DNA of 64,000 nt from contig CM041465.1 in assembly GCA_023213395.1 (NCBI GenBank), positions 165,361,741 to 165,425,740 on the forward strand. The letters run 5' to 3'. This DNA is from Cycas panzhihuaensis. Lineage: Eukaryota; Cycadophyta. Shown one piece after another: positions 1 through 11,581 of the stretch (positions are counted from its first letter, which is position 1; the number at the start of each line of letters is the position of its first letter). The notes under the pieces were generated by a model. It made no database searches, had not been told where the DNA came from, and saw only the letters and a program-made list of their open reading frames with translations. The position numbers and the translations under genes were made by a program.

Positions 1-63
1 GACATCCTCTCCTCCTGGCTCTCTGCTAGTTGCGAGTGCCTCATCCTCGGGCACCTCCTTTGC

Positions 64-480
64 CTAGGCCTCCCTCCTTGCGGGGACCGACTTAACTCTT
101 GCCCCTCCAGATCCCCTCACGATCCGTAGCCTACGGGCCCTAGTCGTTGGCCTTCTTCTCTCATCTGGCACTTCTAATCGGCTTGCCTCTCCTCTGGCAG
201 CCCCAGATGGTCCTGCTGCTCCTCCTGTCATCCTTGAAGGACCTACCTCCCCCACAGGTTGTGATGGGTCGGCCCTATCTCCTCCATTAGCATCATCATC
301 ATCATCGTCATCATCTATGGGCGCCCCTGCTCCGCCCACCACGTCATCACTATCCCACCTCACTATCCTGTATGGCTCTGCTATGTACCGTCTGGTAGGG
401 TGAGGAGGTCCAGTGATGTTGCCTCCACTAATCACCAGACGTGGGCCTGGTCCTTCGTCCCCCTCAACCGAGTCTACCAC
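64..480 (-). pseudogene. C-terminal acidic, low-complexity tail of a plant-mobile-domain-type protein
   Basis: This minus-strand open frame of about 138 codons lies downstream of the plant-mobile-domain remnant at 803-1168. It contains a run of eight aspartates, then a Gly/Ala/Pro/Ser-rich stretch and an arginine-rich end (RRRPTTRARRLR). Such disordered, charged tails are common after plant mobile domains in transposon-linked copies. The frame differs from the domain upstream and stop codons lie between them, so I read it as the tail of the same broken gene. No catalytic motif is visible. It is more GC-rich than most of the window. It could also be an unrelated chance frame in low-complexity DNA. 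Confidence 0.35.
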
Positions 481-802
481 CTATGGACCATCGAGGCTCG
501 CTCTACTATGGGGTGTGGCCCCCTACTGGTGCCACTGCCATAAAATGATCAAAGAACTAGCACTGTAGCAGTGTGCTATATGATAGTCCCCCTTTGTTGG
601 TTGTCCTGATGGCGTCTAGTAGTGCGACAAGGTTCGCCGCTATCAAGGTGGCCCAGTCCATCCTCTCACCTGCTTCGCAGCGGCATACTGCATCTAACCA
701 GCCATCCAGTATCTCCCTATTATTCTACTTCTGGTAAATCCAGAACAAAATGCATAATACAACTAGTTTCCTCACCCGAGGAACTCTAGACATCAGGATA
801 GT

Positions 803-1168
803 CTAGAGGGGAGCTCCCCTCTGCTCCCACCTGTCAGCCCCTATGAAGAATAGGGTTGCCTCTCTGTGTGCTACCTCGGTGCTAGGCAGTGTCCCCAGTG
901 TTACCGGCCTCCCAGTCATCGGTATCCCCTGTATCCGTTGGATGTCTCTTAGCATAACCATCACATCACCTACCTGAGGTAGGTGGAATACATACCTCCT
1001 CCTATCCCAATGGGATATAATGTCAACCAATAGTCTTTGATCTAATGTGTATTGAGGTGTCTTCTGGGCCTTGTATAGGCCACACCTCTGCAGGGTCTCT
1101 TTGTCCTCTCGGGATGCCATCTCCATGTAGCTCAACATGGCTATACCTACATTCTCACGGTTATCCAC
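803..1168 (-). pseudogene. Plant mobile domain (MAIN/MAIL-like) protein fragment
   Basis: The minus-strand frame of 121 codons starts with Met at 1168. It shows the conserved core of the plant mobile domain: a segment on the pattern L-V-x-I-x-x-H-W-x-x-x-x-x-x-F-H-L-P, then V-M-L-R-D-I-Q-R-I-Q-G-I-P-x-x-G-R-P-V. In the family these correspond to the helix with 'W...T.FHLP' and the 'T..DV...LGLP..GRPV' block. Plant mobile domains occur in host proteins MAIN/MAIL1 (genome stability, silencing) and, more often, in copies carried by transposons. After the stop at 803 the frame continues recognisably to about 540 (alanine/leucine-rich helices) but with stops, so the gene is broken. The early Met and the long spacing to the tail suggest a transposon-borne copy. 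Host origin cannot be excluded. Confidence 0.6.
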
Positions 1169-2369
1169 CGCAATGATAACTTGTCCACGTCAAAACAATT
1201 AAGTCAGCCTCATATCAGTTATCAACACTCATGACTCTTCCTCAACTCTCTCTGTCTGGGATTTCGAGTCCTTTTGGCCCCTCCTATTCCTCTTTCTGCT
1301 TTTTTGCCTTCGTACTGCATTAAACTTAGTGGTACCACTAAGTTTAGCTTGGGGCCCATGATGATTTGGGCCCCGTGGCAATGATCATGACACCGCGATC
1401 TTTCTGCGCGATGCAGAATGGCAACCCCAAAGGGGATTTACCGAAAAATCAAAAAAAATCTTTTGGTGGTCCTTGTGAGGCCCACCGGGACCAGGGCTCC
1501 TTAATGCCTAAGTCCCTGCCTCCTTCTGGGTCCAATTCAGACTCTGAGAGGCCTCTGATCACCCATAAGGGGCACTAAAATCATACAAAAATCTATAAAA
1601 ACCACTGAAATTAAAACTCTGAAACAGGTTGGGTTTTGTGATATCCACTCACTGGATCTAGTCTCAATGTCACCATCTCGTCCTGATGATCCTGCTGGTT
1701 CTTTCTGCACTCTGATCCAACGGTCTGATCTCTCCCCGCGTGCCTCCAAAGTTGGGCGGCACTCCACTGCATAAGGGAATGACTCTGGTTTCTCATGAGA
1801 GCTGGTGAAAATGAATTTATTTTCTATTTGATTTTCTTATATAGGTAGGGGCCCCAATGGGCACTTCTTCCATTTTTAGCTTCGCGACAGCAGTTGAGAC
1901 CATCCCGTTTCCTTGATTACTTTTGCCTTTTGGCCCTGTCGCTCGTTGTACTCTTTTGATGCCCTTTTTGTGCTCTCTCATAGGTGCATTTATGGTGCCT
2001 CATTTTTGCACTTTTTCCTTGGGCCCTTCAATCTCATTTTACATGCTACTCCCGTGCATGCCTAAGTTTATACTCATTTAGCCCGTTCGTCACCATGGAC
2101 TCGTTTTTGTAGTCCTTTTTCACTCCTCGGGCCCCCAAAGGTGATGCTCCCTTATTCGGGGGCATGTTTCACTTTTCGAAGCGACCTTTTAGTGCTCCAA
2201 GATGCTTTTTTCCTCCGACCGCTCTTTGATGGTGATCGGACTGCTTGCTCTTGCCCTGGGCAACCTCATTGCTAGGTCCTCCTACCCTTCATGGCCACTT
2301 TTTGCTTGCCTCCTGAGTGTAACTTTCATTTCATCATTGTTTATTTTCTACTAAGACTTTGTGTCACCC
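1169..2369. other. Non-coding stretch between the mobile-domain remnant and RNase H
   Basis: No coding frame with recognisable protein features is present on either strand; the short frames here lack family motifs. The sequence is mixed, with pyrimidine-rich patches near 1900-2350. A short inverted repeat (acttagtggtaccactaagt) lies near 1325-1345. I see no LTR pair or PBS. Confidence 0.4.
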
Positions 2370-2792
2370 ATGTCCATCTACATTTTTACCGACGGCGGAA
2401 GCCGCAGTAACCCTGGACCTTCTGCCGTTGTATGGATTCTCTGCAACCCCTCTGGATATGATCTCCTGTGCTCTGGGATCTTCCTCCCAGAGGCTACCAA
2501 CAACGAAGCTGAATACACAACTGTTATTAAAGCCCTTACTGATACTCTCCATTTCCATCACGAATCCATCGTTTTGCTTTGCGACTCTCAAGTTGTGGTG
2601 TCTCATCTCACCCAGGTTTACCAGGTGTGATGCCCTCACTTGAGAACCCTCACTTCCGCTGCCAGATCCCTCCTGGCCTACTTCTCATCCATCAATATCT
2701 AGCATATCCCTCGGGCCCTCAATGCTGAGGTAGATAGCCTCGTTCACCTCATCCTTGAGCGTCGCTTTCCTCTTCTTGTTGATCGTCCCTGA
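2370..2792 (+). pseudogene. RNase HI-like domain (broken)
   Basis: A frame of about 140 codons from the ATG at 2370 to a TGA at 2790-2792 has the length and order of an RNase HI domain. Visible blocks are TDGGSRSNPGP (first catalytic Asp), a NNEAEYT block (catalytic Glu) near residue 50, CDSQVVV (catalytic Asp) near residue 74, and HIPRALNAEVDSL near the end, the family's H-x-P-R-x-x-N-x-x-x-D block. Two in-frame stops interrupt it, TGA at 2628-2630 and TAG at 2700-2702. This sequence type is the one found as stand-alone plant RNase H proteins and as the second, 'archaeal-type' RNase H of some Tat-lineage Gypsy elements. No reverse transcriptase or integrase lies beside it, so it is an orphan fragment. 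It would cut RNA in RNA-DNA hybrids if it were intact. Confidence 0.75.
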
Positions 2793-5700
2793 GGCTTATC
2801 TGACCACCCTGTTGCCCAAGCCTTAGGTTGTCATGCACCTCACTTTGTGATCTGTTTGCACCTCTGAAACCTTGTCGCTAATGAGGTTAAACTATGACGA
2901 TGACCCATTATGCTTACTTTTCTACTTGATCGTGCATGCCTTTCTGCATCTTTTTGGTGGGGGCAGTCCCCTCACCCTTCTTATTCTCCCAGTCGGTTTC
3001 CAAGTGGCTCATAGGTAGCCCCTATGTTGTTTCCACCACTGCTTTCATACCCACGCATTCTGCCATGACACTTGCTAGCACCCTTGCCTGCTGTTATGAT
3101 CTTGATTTGTATATATATATACACATATGCTACTGACGGTTGTGTTGCCAACATTCGCCATCGCACCATGCTTCCGAGCAGGCGAGGCTCTACTGCCAAG
3201 GGGGTAGTGTTTCCCAGCTTCCGAGAATAGGTACGGAATTATCAACTCAGGTAAGTGTATGTATGCTTCTCACCTTATCATCGCTTTCTTTTGAGATGAG
3301 TGTTTACTTGCATGTTTGGATGTTCCGACCTTGTAGATTATTTTATCTTCATCTACACTTATTCAGCCTATGACGACTATAGCGGGGGCACATTCCCAGT
3401 GAGTGTGGCACCTCGATGGCCATTCCACTTCCTGCATTTTGCCCTACTCACTCCAAGATCCACTTGGCTTGCGCCACCTCTGCCCGTGTGATGACCTGTC
3501 ATTGTTTGGTTGACTTGCCACATCGTTTGAATCCTATTTTTGCTCTTTTGGGCTCGTTTGTTGGCTTGTTTGCCCTCGGGTAGGTGTCTCAGCCCCCCAT
3601 TAACCATTTTTGTCATTGGCCCACAGCCTAGGCTAGTTGTCTAGGCTAGGTTTAGCCTCCAATTGAATATCACTGTGAATTTTTGTAGTGCTTTGCCAAA
3701 TTCTACTGATCTGTGATTTTTGTTGGGATGACATTTAGATTTATGTTTTAAAAATTACCATGGTAATTTCACATTTATTGCAAAACTGCCATGTGTCTCA
3801 TGACTTGGCTCGCTACCAGCTATGCCTTAATCACTCACTTTAGGATTTGGGCTGGGTATTTAAGTCCTCTTTAACTCATTTTTAGGATCTTTTGGTTCAT
3901 CTTTTGTTCATTTTTTGGATTGCTCTTCAAGGAAACTGCCACGTGCTCTGCTATTCTCTACTGCTCAACTACTGCTACAGGACTTGCACCTCTCCTCCAG
4001 TGCCCAGTTCTCCTTTGGTATAGCTAGGACATCTTCCCAGCCCTTCACACGTCTTGGAGAGGGCCCCTTTGGAGAGATCTCAACAGATTCTTGCTCAGGC
4101 AGCCATCAAAACATCCTAAAAGTACAGGTGTTTCCTCCAACTCCATTAGCAAGGTTCCAGACCTACTACTCCATAGCTTTTGGGCTGATTTCTTAGCCTT
4201 CTTCCAGTAGCCCTTGGCTGAGGCAAGAGCCTCCCCTCCTCTTCTCAGGTATTCATTGGTTTAAGCTACTTTCTTGTTCAATTGATGCCCTATTTTGCTT
4301 GTCCTCTTGCTTGGGTTTTTGGAGGTTACTTTCTCTCTGTTTTGGACTGTCTTACTCCTGCCATTAGTGCCTCCTTGCCTACATTTATTTCTTAAGGCAG
4401 TGATAAAGAGGGGTTGCATAGGGTTTGGGTAAGAGCTGGGTGGATTCCGTACCACCTTCCACGCTCCTCAAGTGGCTCTTAGCCCCCCAAACCTTTCCTC
4501 TTGCCCCGTGCTGTCCTTGGTAATCAAATAAGGGTTTGTTAGGCCATCTTTAGCTACTGAAATCAGTTCTGTCACATGTTGCAGTGCTGGTTTGAGGGCT
4601 TGTACTTTGATCCAGGTAACTCACGTAAGCCCCAGCTACTTATCCTTGGCCCAACTATTTTCCCGGCAACCCGGTTTGCTCTCCATAGCATCCCGGCTTG
4701 CTGTAGGTCCTCTTTGGCTCTTTCCAACTCTCTTTACCTCTATTTCTAGCCATTTTGCATAGCCTTACCCTTGCTACCTCATGGATTTTGAGGGAGATTG
4801 GGGTTGTTCTTTGTGGGAGGTGGGCCACTTCGAGGCTTACCGGTCACTTTCCATTTAATTTGGTTGTTTGTCTTTCATATTTTAGCATCATTATATTGAT
4901 ACTAACATACACGTATTTAAGTTTATATTTGCTTTGTATGTACATGTATTGTTAGGATCTTTCCATTGTATGTTAGCACCTTTTCTCTGGGAAGAGGGGG
5001 ATTGTCATTTACTTGCAAGTATTTAGAAAGTGCAAAGGATCCGTTCCTCTTTCTTCCTTTGCGAGTAAGTGCTCCTATTTATGCTTTACTTTCGTACTTC
5101 ATTTATTGTTAGCATTTTATTCCTTTCTTTCCCTTGCTTGGTACTTTAGTACTTTTTTCGGGGGAGGTAAGGAAACCCCTCATCCCGATCCACCGCGGCC
5201 CTTCACGTCCACCGTGCCTTGTGGAATAGCTTTGGGTGCCCCTTGGGAGTGTTACTATTTCGACACGCTTATGTTCCTGGTACACACTCTCGCTTCACTT
5301 CATCACTTTTTTCTTTTGAGTTCTTTTACATAGTAGTAACTAGCTCATTGGAAAGAGAAGGGAAATCAACCTTTGCTTTGATTCATACTTTGTTTACTTT
5401 ATCATTTGCATTTCCTTTTATCATAGGAAAAGGTCTGAGGAAACCTTCCCTCTCACCTTTTCCCTCCTTATGCCATGTAAACTCCCCTCTTACTTCATTA
5501 CTTATTTACTTGGTTAGTTTGCTTACACATATCATAACCTCTTTTATTGGGTTATCCCTCTTATGTTCTCTCGGTTCCCCGCTTAGCTGGATAACCAAAG
5601 TGACCCCATTCGTAGGCCATCCACTTGCCTACCCTTTCTTATTTCCCATTGCTTTAGGGGAACCTCCAAAGGGTTCTCTCCTTCCCCTTCCGACCATCCA

Positions 5701-5945
5701 AGGGTGGGAGGATCCTTCCCTTAGGTCAACCTAGGCTAACCCTATGCCTCTTCTCCTCTTGTTCGAAGCAAGGGGACCACTCTTAGGTAGCTATATTCCA
5801 CTTGTAGGTCCCGAACTCGTGCTCTAGTGCACGGGGTACCCTGCCTGGTACTTGCCCTACTTGTAGGTCTTTTCTCCATTATATTATTGACTGCTCTTAC
5901 CATTCCTACTTAGTTAGGTAGCTATCCCATAGACGCACATCCAGA
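2793..5945. other. Gene-free, pyrimidine-rich sequence
   Basis: About 3.1 kb rich in CT tracts on the plus strand. Several frames stay open because T-rich DNA is poor in stop codons, but their translations are Phe/Leu/Ser-rich and show no family motif. A short TA run lies near 3110-3120. It may be the non-coding part of an old Gypsy element linked to the RNase H fragment. I could not find a repeated LTR end to support that. Confidence 0.35.
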
Positions 5946-7245
5946 ATCAATTATGAAGAAACGTTTTCACCTGTGGCAAAATTGAACACGGTAAGAATAG
6001 TAATTACTCTTACTACCCAAAAAGGTTAGGAAATCTATCAAATGGACGTCAAAAGTACATTCTTGAATGGAGACCTTTAGGAAGAGATATATATGTATCA
6101 ACCAGAAGGATACATAAAAGTAGGACAAGAAAATATGGTTTGCAAACTAAAGAAGGCACTGTATGGGCTTAAGCAAGCTCTAAGAGCTTGGTATGCTAAA
6201 TTAGACTCATACTTAATAGAAAATAGTTTTCATCGATGTGAATCTGATCATAGTTTGTATGTAAAAGGTAATTTAGGATCTATCTCCATTGTTGTAGTAT
6301 ATGTGGATGACATGCTGATCACTGGAGATGACAAAAATTCAATAGCATTTATCAAAGATAAGTTTGAAAAGGTATTTGAAATGATGGATTTAGGAATGCT
6401 ACATTACTACCTTGGAATAAAAGTTAAACAAAATAATTCTTCCATTACTCTCTCATAAACAAAGTATGTAAAGAACTTGTTGACCAAGTTTGGAATGGAG
6501 AATTGTAATAGTGTCAGTACACCAATGGAAACATGGATTGTGTTGATTGTAGAATAGGATGCAGCTTCAGTTGATGCCACACAATATAGATAATTAGTTG
6601 GAAGCTTAATCTATCTTACAGCCACATGACCTGACATATTATACGTTGTAGGGTTGATCTCTAGATTCATAGAAAATCCTAAAATCCCACATTGGAATGC
6701 TACAAAAAGAATCTTGCGTTACTTGAAAGGAACCATGAATCTTAGCTTGAGATATGATAAAGAGAATGACACACAATTAACAGGTCTCTGTGATTCAGAC
6801 TGGGCTGAAGACAAAATAGATAGAAAGTCAACATCAGGGTATTGTTTCTTCCTTGGAAAATCCTTAATCTCATGGAGCAGTAAAAAATAGTCAATGGTTG
6901 CATTGTCATCAACAGAAGTAAAATACAAGTCAGCAGTCAACACCACTTGTGAAGGGATATGAATTAGATAACTACTAAAAGAACTAGGAGAAGAACAAAA
7001 AATGTCTACTCGAATATTTTGTGACAATCAAAGTACCATAAAAATGACGAAGAATCATGTTTTACATGCTAGAACAAAGCATATCGAAGTACATCATCAT
7101 TTTATCAGGGAAAAGGTACAAAATAAAGAAATCGAACTTTAGTATTGTCCATCAGAAGATCAAATTTCTAATATGCTCACTAAACCTCTTGGGAAAGAGA
7201 AATTTAGTACTTTTAGAAACCTACTAGGGTTAAGATAGGTAAAAC
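5946..7245 (+). pseudogene. T1 reverse transcriptase and RNase H remnant
   Basis: The longest intact part is 6093-6458. It carries the Copia RT blocks: [29 protein letters not shown] (catalytic Asp pair) and LGMLHYYLGI. RNase H follows, with RILRYLKGT, a 'CDSDWAEDKIDRKSTSGYCF' block at about 6790-6850, ALSSTE, CDNQS and HARTKHIEVHHHFIRE at about 7060-7110. It ends with a 'MLTKPLGKEKF' block near 7170. At least eight stop codons interrupt the frame (for example after the DL of NGDL, and after WSSKK). In life this would copy retroelement RNA into DNA inside virus-like particles. The copy is dead. Confidence 0.85.
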
Positions 7246-7257
7246 ATTAAGAGGAGG

Positions 7258-7465
7258 TGTAAAAGGTAATGTTTTACCTTAGGTTATAATATTTAATGTA
7301 AAGGTCATATACCCCCTTTCTCTCCTTTCTTAAGATGACAAGTGGTATTACATGATTGAGCGATTGCCATTCGTACCCACCTTGTACTTGTATATATATA
7401 TACAACATATCATCAATAATACATATTAAGAGAGTGAATTTATTCCTCTTCAAAGGATTTTTACA
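7258..7465 (+). repeat. T1 3' LTR (208 bp)
   Basis: It follows the purine tract aagaggagg, opens with TGTAAAAGG and closes with TTTTTACA, as expected for 5'-TG...CA-3'. A TATA-like run (tatatatatatac) lies in the middle, near 7390-7402. Because the 5' LTR is missing, no target duplication can be read. Confidence 0.75.
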
Positions 7466-10400
7466 TTAATTTCATAACCAGGCTTTATCTAAGACCTATG
7501 TAAGTAGTGTTATCTCCTTCTCTTCATGTAAGAGCATATAACCATGTATGATTAGCCTGAAATAATAAATCCTTATAATTTTTAAAGACCCTCAATATAG
7601 GGTCTCTATTTAACAACTAAGAAAAAAGGAGGGAGGGTTTGTTGTTTGCTTGTTGCTTGTTATAAAAATTTAGAGATAGAAGATAGAAGTAGAACTAGAA
7701 AACATAAATTAATACAAGGGATAGGGTATGTAGAGTTTCACCATTGGGGAATTTTTTTTTTTACCCCTTCCTTTTATTATTGTTACTTCCTCTTTGAACT
7801 TAATTTACTTTCACAACTAATCTACAACTTAACTCTAATACTACTTGGATCATAACTTTCTCAAGTATTCCTTGTATAATAGTAGCTTAGTAGATGAAAA
7901 TGTATAAGATAATGATTAAGAACATCCAACTTTAGTACAAATGAGTAAATAAAATGAAGAAATGAACACAAATTTGAATATGAAATGGACATCAAAAGGT
8001 ACAACAATATGATCTCTTAATATTATCTCAACATAATAAACCATATATATTTCTTAGACCTTAAAAAGACAATAATGGTCAATTTATATAGAATCTCATT
8101 AGAGAGAGAAGCAGACTATAATCCTATTAACAGGCTAAATGACTCACACACAAAAGTTAATGGCCAACACAAATGATTAGGTTGCTTAATCACATGTGTT
8201 GGTAGTCACTCTCCATGGTTAGTAAGTAGTTATATAATATTTTCCAATCCCATACTTTCTTAGTCTACTCTTTAGGATTATTCTTCACATCAATAGCTAC
8301 TTATTACATCAAAATTTCTAACTCATCATTAGTAGACTTAAAAAATTCCCATTTACTAATAGTTTAATCCTTATCTAACATAGTCAAATTTAAACATGGA
8401 ACCATAGAAAAAGCCTCTATTATAAAATTATTTAGGATTGCCTTTAGATCCTTGGTATTTTTTGATATCATTTTGCCTCTTTTTACCTATACATCCATCA
8501 TATGTTGCTAATTTTGAATGAATGGCTTATGGGTTGAGTTGCTATGAAGTCCTTCCATAGTAACTTTACTTTTAAATTAAGTGAATGACCCATTCTATTA
8601 TAGTTCTATAGGGTGTGCTATCTATACTCTAACAACCATAGTCTTTAATCTTTGCACCCTTTTATGCAGGGAGAAAATCCTTCTCAATAGTTTCTATAAA
8701 TGAGGCCTTAGGTACTTATCTTCCTTAAAAAGTTTATCTAAAAACTTTTTATCTAAATGTAATGCCATTGTAGTAATTGATATTTTCCAACACTTTATCC
8801 ATTTCTAGTTCTATACCTTCTCTTAGAAATTATCCAAGAGAGACCTCTAAAGTCTCCATAAGTTGGTTAAAATTTTGACTTAAAGTCAAATTCTCTACTC
8901 TTAAAGATTAATTTTCCTGCATCACGAATTATTATTAAGCTTGCAAGATAGGGACTTTATCTTTTACCAACTAGTCAATAACTAAATGCAAGTCAATAGA
9001 TTCCATAATTGAATCCTCTTTGTTTGACATTGAAATTATTTTAATCTATCTCTTTCCTTTAATAACAACCTTGTTTAGACTTATATCTTATTTACTTCAC
9101 TGATAATATCTTTCTTTAGTAGTTATGTCAAAGGCTAGGAGTTGACTAGATGATTGTGTCAATTATCTATTCTTAAACTGCTTAACAATCCATGGATCAA
9201 GTTCTACCCCATCTATTTCTTCTCTACCTTATCTTAAAAGGTAGTCATCCAATCCTTAACTGACTATATTCTTAAAGTTTATACTTCCTCTACCTACCCT
9301 TCTTCTAGATGATGATGACTATTCTCTTCTTGTCGAGGTGGCTACCTAATATATCCTTCAAGTTGTTCATCTCCTTAAGATTCTATTATGGTTGTCACCT
9401 CTTCCATAATATCATCCCTTAGAATATTAGTTGGGATATGGGACTTCATCTCTAGGTGGCTCCCATAATAATTATTCTTCCTTAGATGTAATTGTCATGG
9501 GCTTATTAACTTCTTGATGAGTCTCCATTAATTGAACAACCAAGATTAGTTGCATTGGGAGCATATTAGAAGGAACTTTAGATGATTTTCTTCATTTTTG
9601 ATTTCCTCCTTAAATTATCCTTTTTTTTATTTTCTTCTTTTCTCCCTTCATGGCATCTCTCAATAGATTAATTATAGGAAGTTTCACTTCCTCGTTAGAG
9701 GCATTTCTAGGGTGGCAAGATCTATTATCTATGGAGTAGTTATAACTATATTTTCCCCAAAATAAAAACCTTGATAAATTTTACAAATTTTATCATCATC
9801 CTCTTAGTTTCTATAAACCTCAAGATTATCAACTTACTGTGGGGCTATAATCATCCTAGTACTATTCATATATCTTGTTATTCCTCCATTAAGATCATAA
9901 TGCCTTAGTGGGGTCTTCTTCAATATGCATTCTTCTAAAGGCAAGATTACTTGATGTACTTGCAACCACCCTTAATATTTCTAAAATATAATAGTAATAC
10001 TTTTAGACTGATAGGGTATCTTTTAAAACTTGGAATACAATCTACATCTAGTTAAGGACAATTGCCTATATGTTTCCATAAAGAATAGATTAGGTGGAGC
10101 ATATTTGGACAAGTGAAATGTAAAAGCCTTATACCCACATAACTGTATGGTTGCATATTTCTCAAATAAATTAAAATACCATATGGAGTTCCCTCTGTCC
10201 CCTTCAACCAGTTCTGTACATCTTCATCCATTCTAATTAGAGGATGTAACATATTAATAATGGGATAATAAATAGTCTTTACTCAAGAATACAAGAAATA
10301 AGGTGCCCTAACCTTTTATAATATTAAAAATTGGAACTAGTTAGGATCTCCTTCTGTGTTAAGGTCCAGATGGAGCTAGGAAAACTATATTATGCTAAGA

Positions 10401-10615
10401 ATTGTATAGATTATATAAGAATACATATAAAATAGAGTGACTTTGTGTATTTCCTCAAGTTATATAATCATAGTATTACTCATAATTTCAACCTAATCTA
10501 ATAGATAATTTTCCTTTAAGCACTTAAAAATAATAAATTCATGGATTAACTTGAGTTGAGAATGACAATCTCAACCAAACACCCATGATATAAGTGAAAA
10601 CTAAATTTTGATATA
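7466..10615. other. Degenerate sequence left of the nest
   Basis: About 3.1 kb of AT-rich DNA without a recognised gene. The minus-strand frame at 10052-10252 (66 codons, ending in LWKHIGNCP) vaguely recalls the Trp/Ile-Gly end of DUF4283-type Gag domains. Further minus-strand stretches near 8100-8500 stay open for 30-40 codons. Both hints are weak. This is probably a very old retroelement, transcribed leftward, in which T2 or its neighbours landed. No LTR pair was found. Confidence 0.3.
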
Positions 10616-10821
10616 TGTTAGAGTAATGTTTTATTTAAGATATTGATGTAACTTCAAATTGTATACATATAGGGTCATTAATGAGGGTTATGTAGCAACC
10701 CCTCCTTGTTATAAACCTAAAAAGTGGCTTACATATGGTAAGTGGTTATTTAATCACCTTGTATTTATTAAGAGAGATTCTCTTGACTAATCAATTAATT
10801 TCTCATTCTCCAAATCTTTCA
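10616..10821 (+). repeat. T2 5' LTR (206 bp) with adjacent tRNA-Met PBS
   Basis: The LTR opens with TGTTAGAG and ends with TCTTTCA. It is followed at once by TGGTATCAGAGTGAGAG (10822-10838), complementary to the 3' end of initiator tRNA-Met, where minus-strand DNA synthesis starts. The first 110 bp match the partial LTR at 40785 with many substitutions, so T2 is old. Confidence 0.8.
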
Positions 10822-11277
10822 TGGTATCAGAGTGAGAGTCCTATTCAAATTTCTCTAATTCTTCTATTGTTTCTAAGAGAAGAGTAGAAGAACTATGGAA
10901 ATCATTTGTCATTAATTGAATTTCAAAGGAGACACTTTAAAGAAGAAGGCATCATGTTATTATACAAAATCATACGGAATCGTATAGACGTGTACGAATA
11001 TACAAAATTTGTCTTACTCACAATTCACTAAAATTTAGGCAACATATTCATTTTGAGGAGTATATAATTTTTTTCTATAGGATCAATTTGAGATTTGTCC
11101 ATTTTGAGGATGTTTTACTAATTTTTTAGTCCTATATAGATTTGAAGAAAAATTTACAGTTTTCTCTCAAAATCCTTAGAAAATCGAGGTAATATCTATC
11201 TAAAAATCTTCTTTTATCTACAAAAGATCTTTTGCATATAATTTCAAAGATTATAGCATTAAATTTAGTGAGTTATA

Positions 11278-11581
11278 TATTAGTACTTATAATGTTCATT
11301 TATGTTAAATGCGTACACAAAGTCATTGGGACTCTGCGGGGGTTGCCTTCAGTTGTCTACAATTGACATGTAAGAAGCTAAGTATTATTTTATTTAATAT
11401 TTTATTATTTTAATTCAAAATAATGTTGGTCAATGGCGAGCTCCCTCCCAATGTCTATACCCATAAATATATGGTGAATAATTCACTGGTGTTCTTTAAT
11501 ACCACTAAAACTTTGGATATTTGTTAATTTTTTGGTAATATAGATTGATTATGCATTCTACTTTGTCCCTAATTTATTACA
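11278..11581 (+). repeat. T3 5' LTR
   Basis: This 304-bp LTR has a diverged partner at 25923-26226. The shared central block attattttatttaatatt and the end 'attatgcattctact' are easy anchors. It ends in TTATTACA and is followed by the PBS variant TTTAGTATCAGAAC (11582-11595). Confidence 0.85.

Larger units (their letters stand above)
5946..7465 (+). mobile_element. T1: 5'-truncated Ty1/Copia retrotransposon
   Basis: The element starts abruptly inside the reverse transcriptase (at YEETFSPVAKLN) and runs through RNase H to a polypurine tract (7249-7257) and a 3' LTR. The 5' LTR, gag, protease and integrase are absent. The polyprotein resembles T2 and T11 and the LTR starts share the 'aatgtttta' block, so the three belong to one lineage. 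Truncation could come from a later deletion or illegitimate recombination. Confidence 0.85.

Noticed and set aside
4755-5734. Several open plus-strand frames of 66-171 codons
   Set aside because: They are Phe/Leu/Ser/Pro-rich translations of pyrimidine-rich DNA, overlap in different frames, and contain no conserved motif or splice context that supports a gene.
7466-10615. Possible LINE or Gag (DUF4283-like) gene on the minus strand
   Set aside because: Only one 66-codon frame has a faint resemblance. No reverse transcriptase or endonuclease motif was found, so it is kept only as a low-confidence note.
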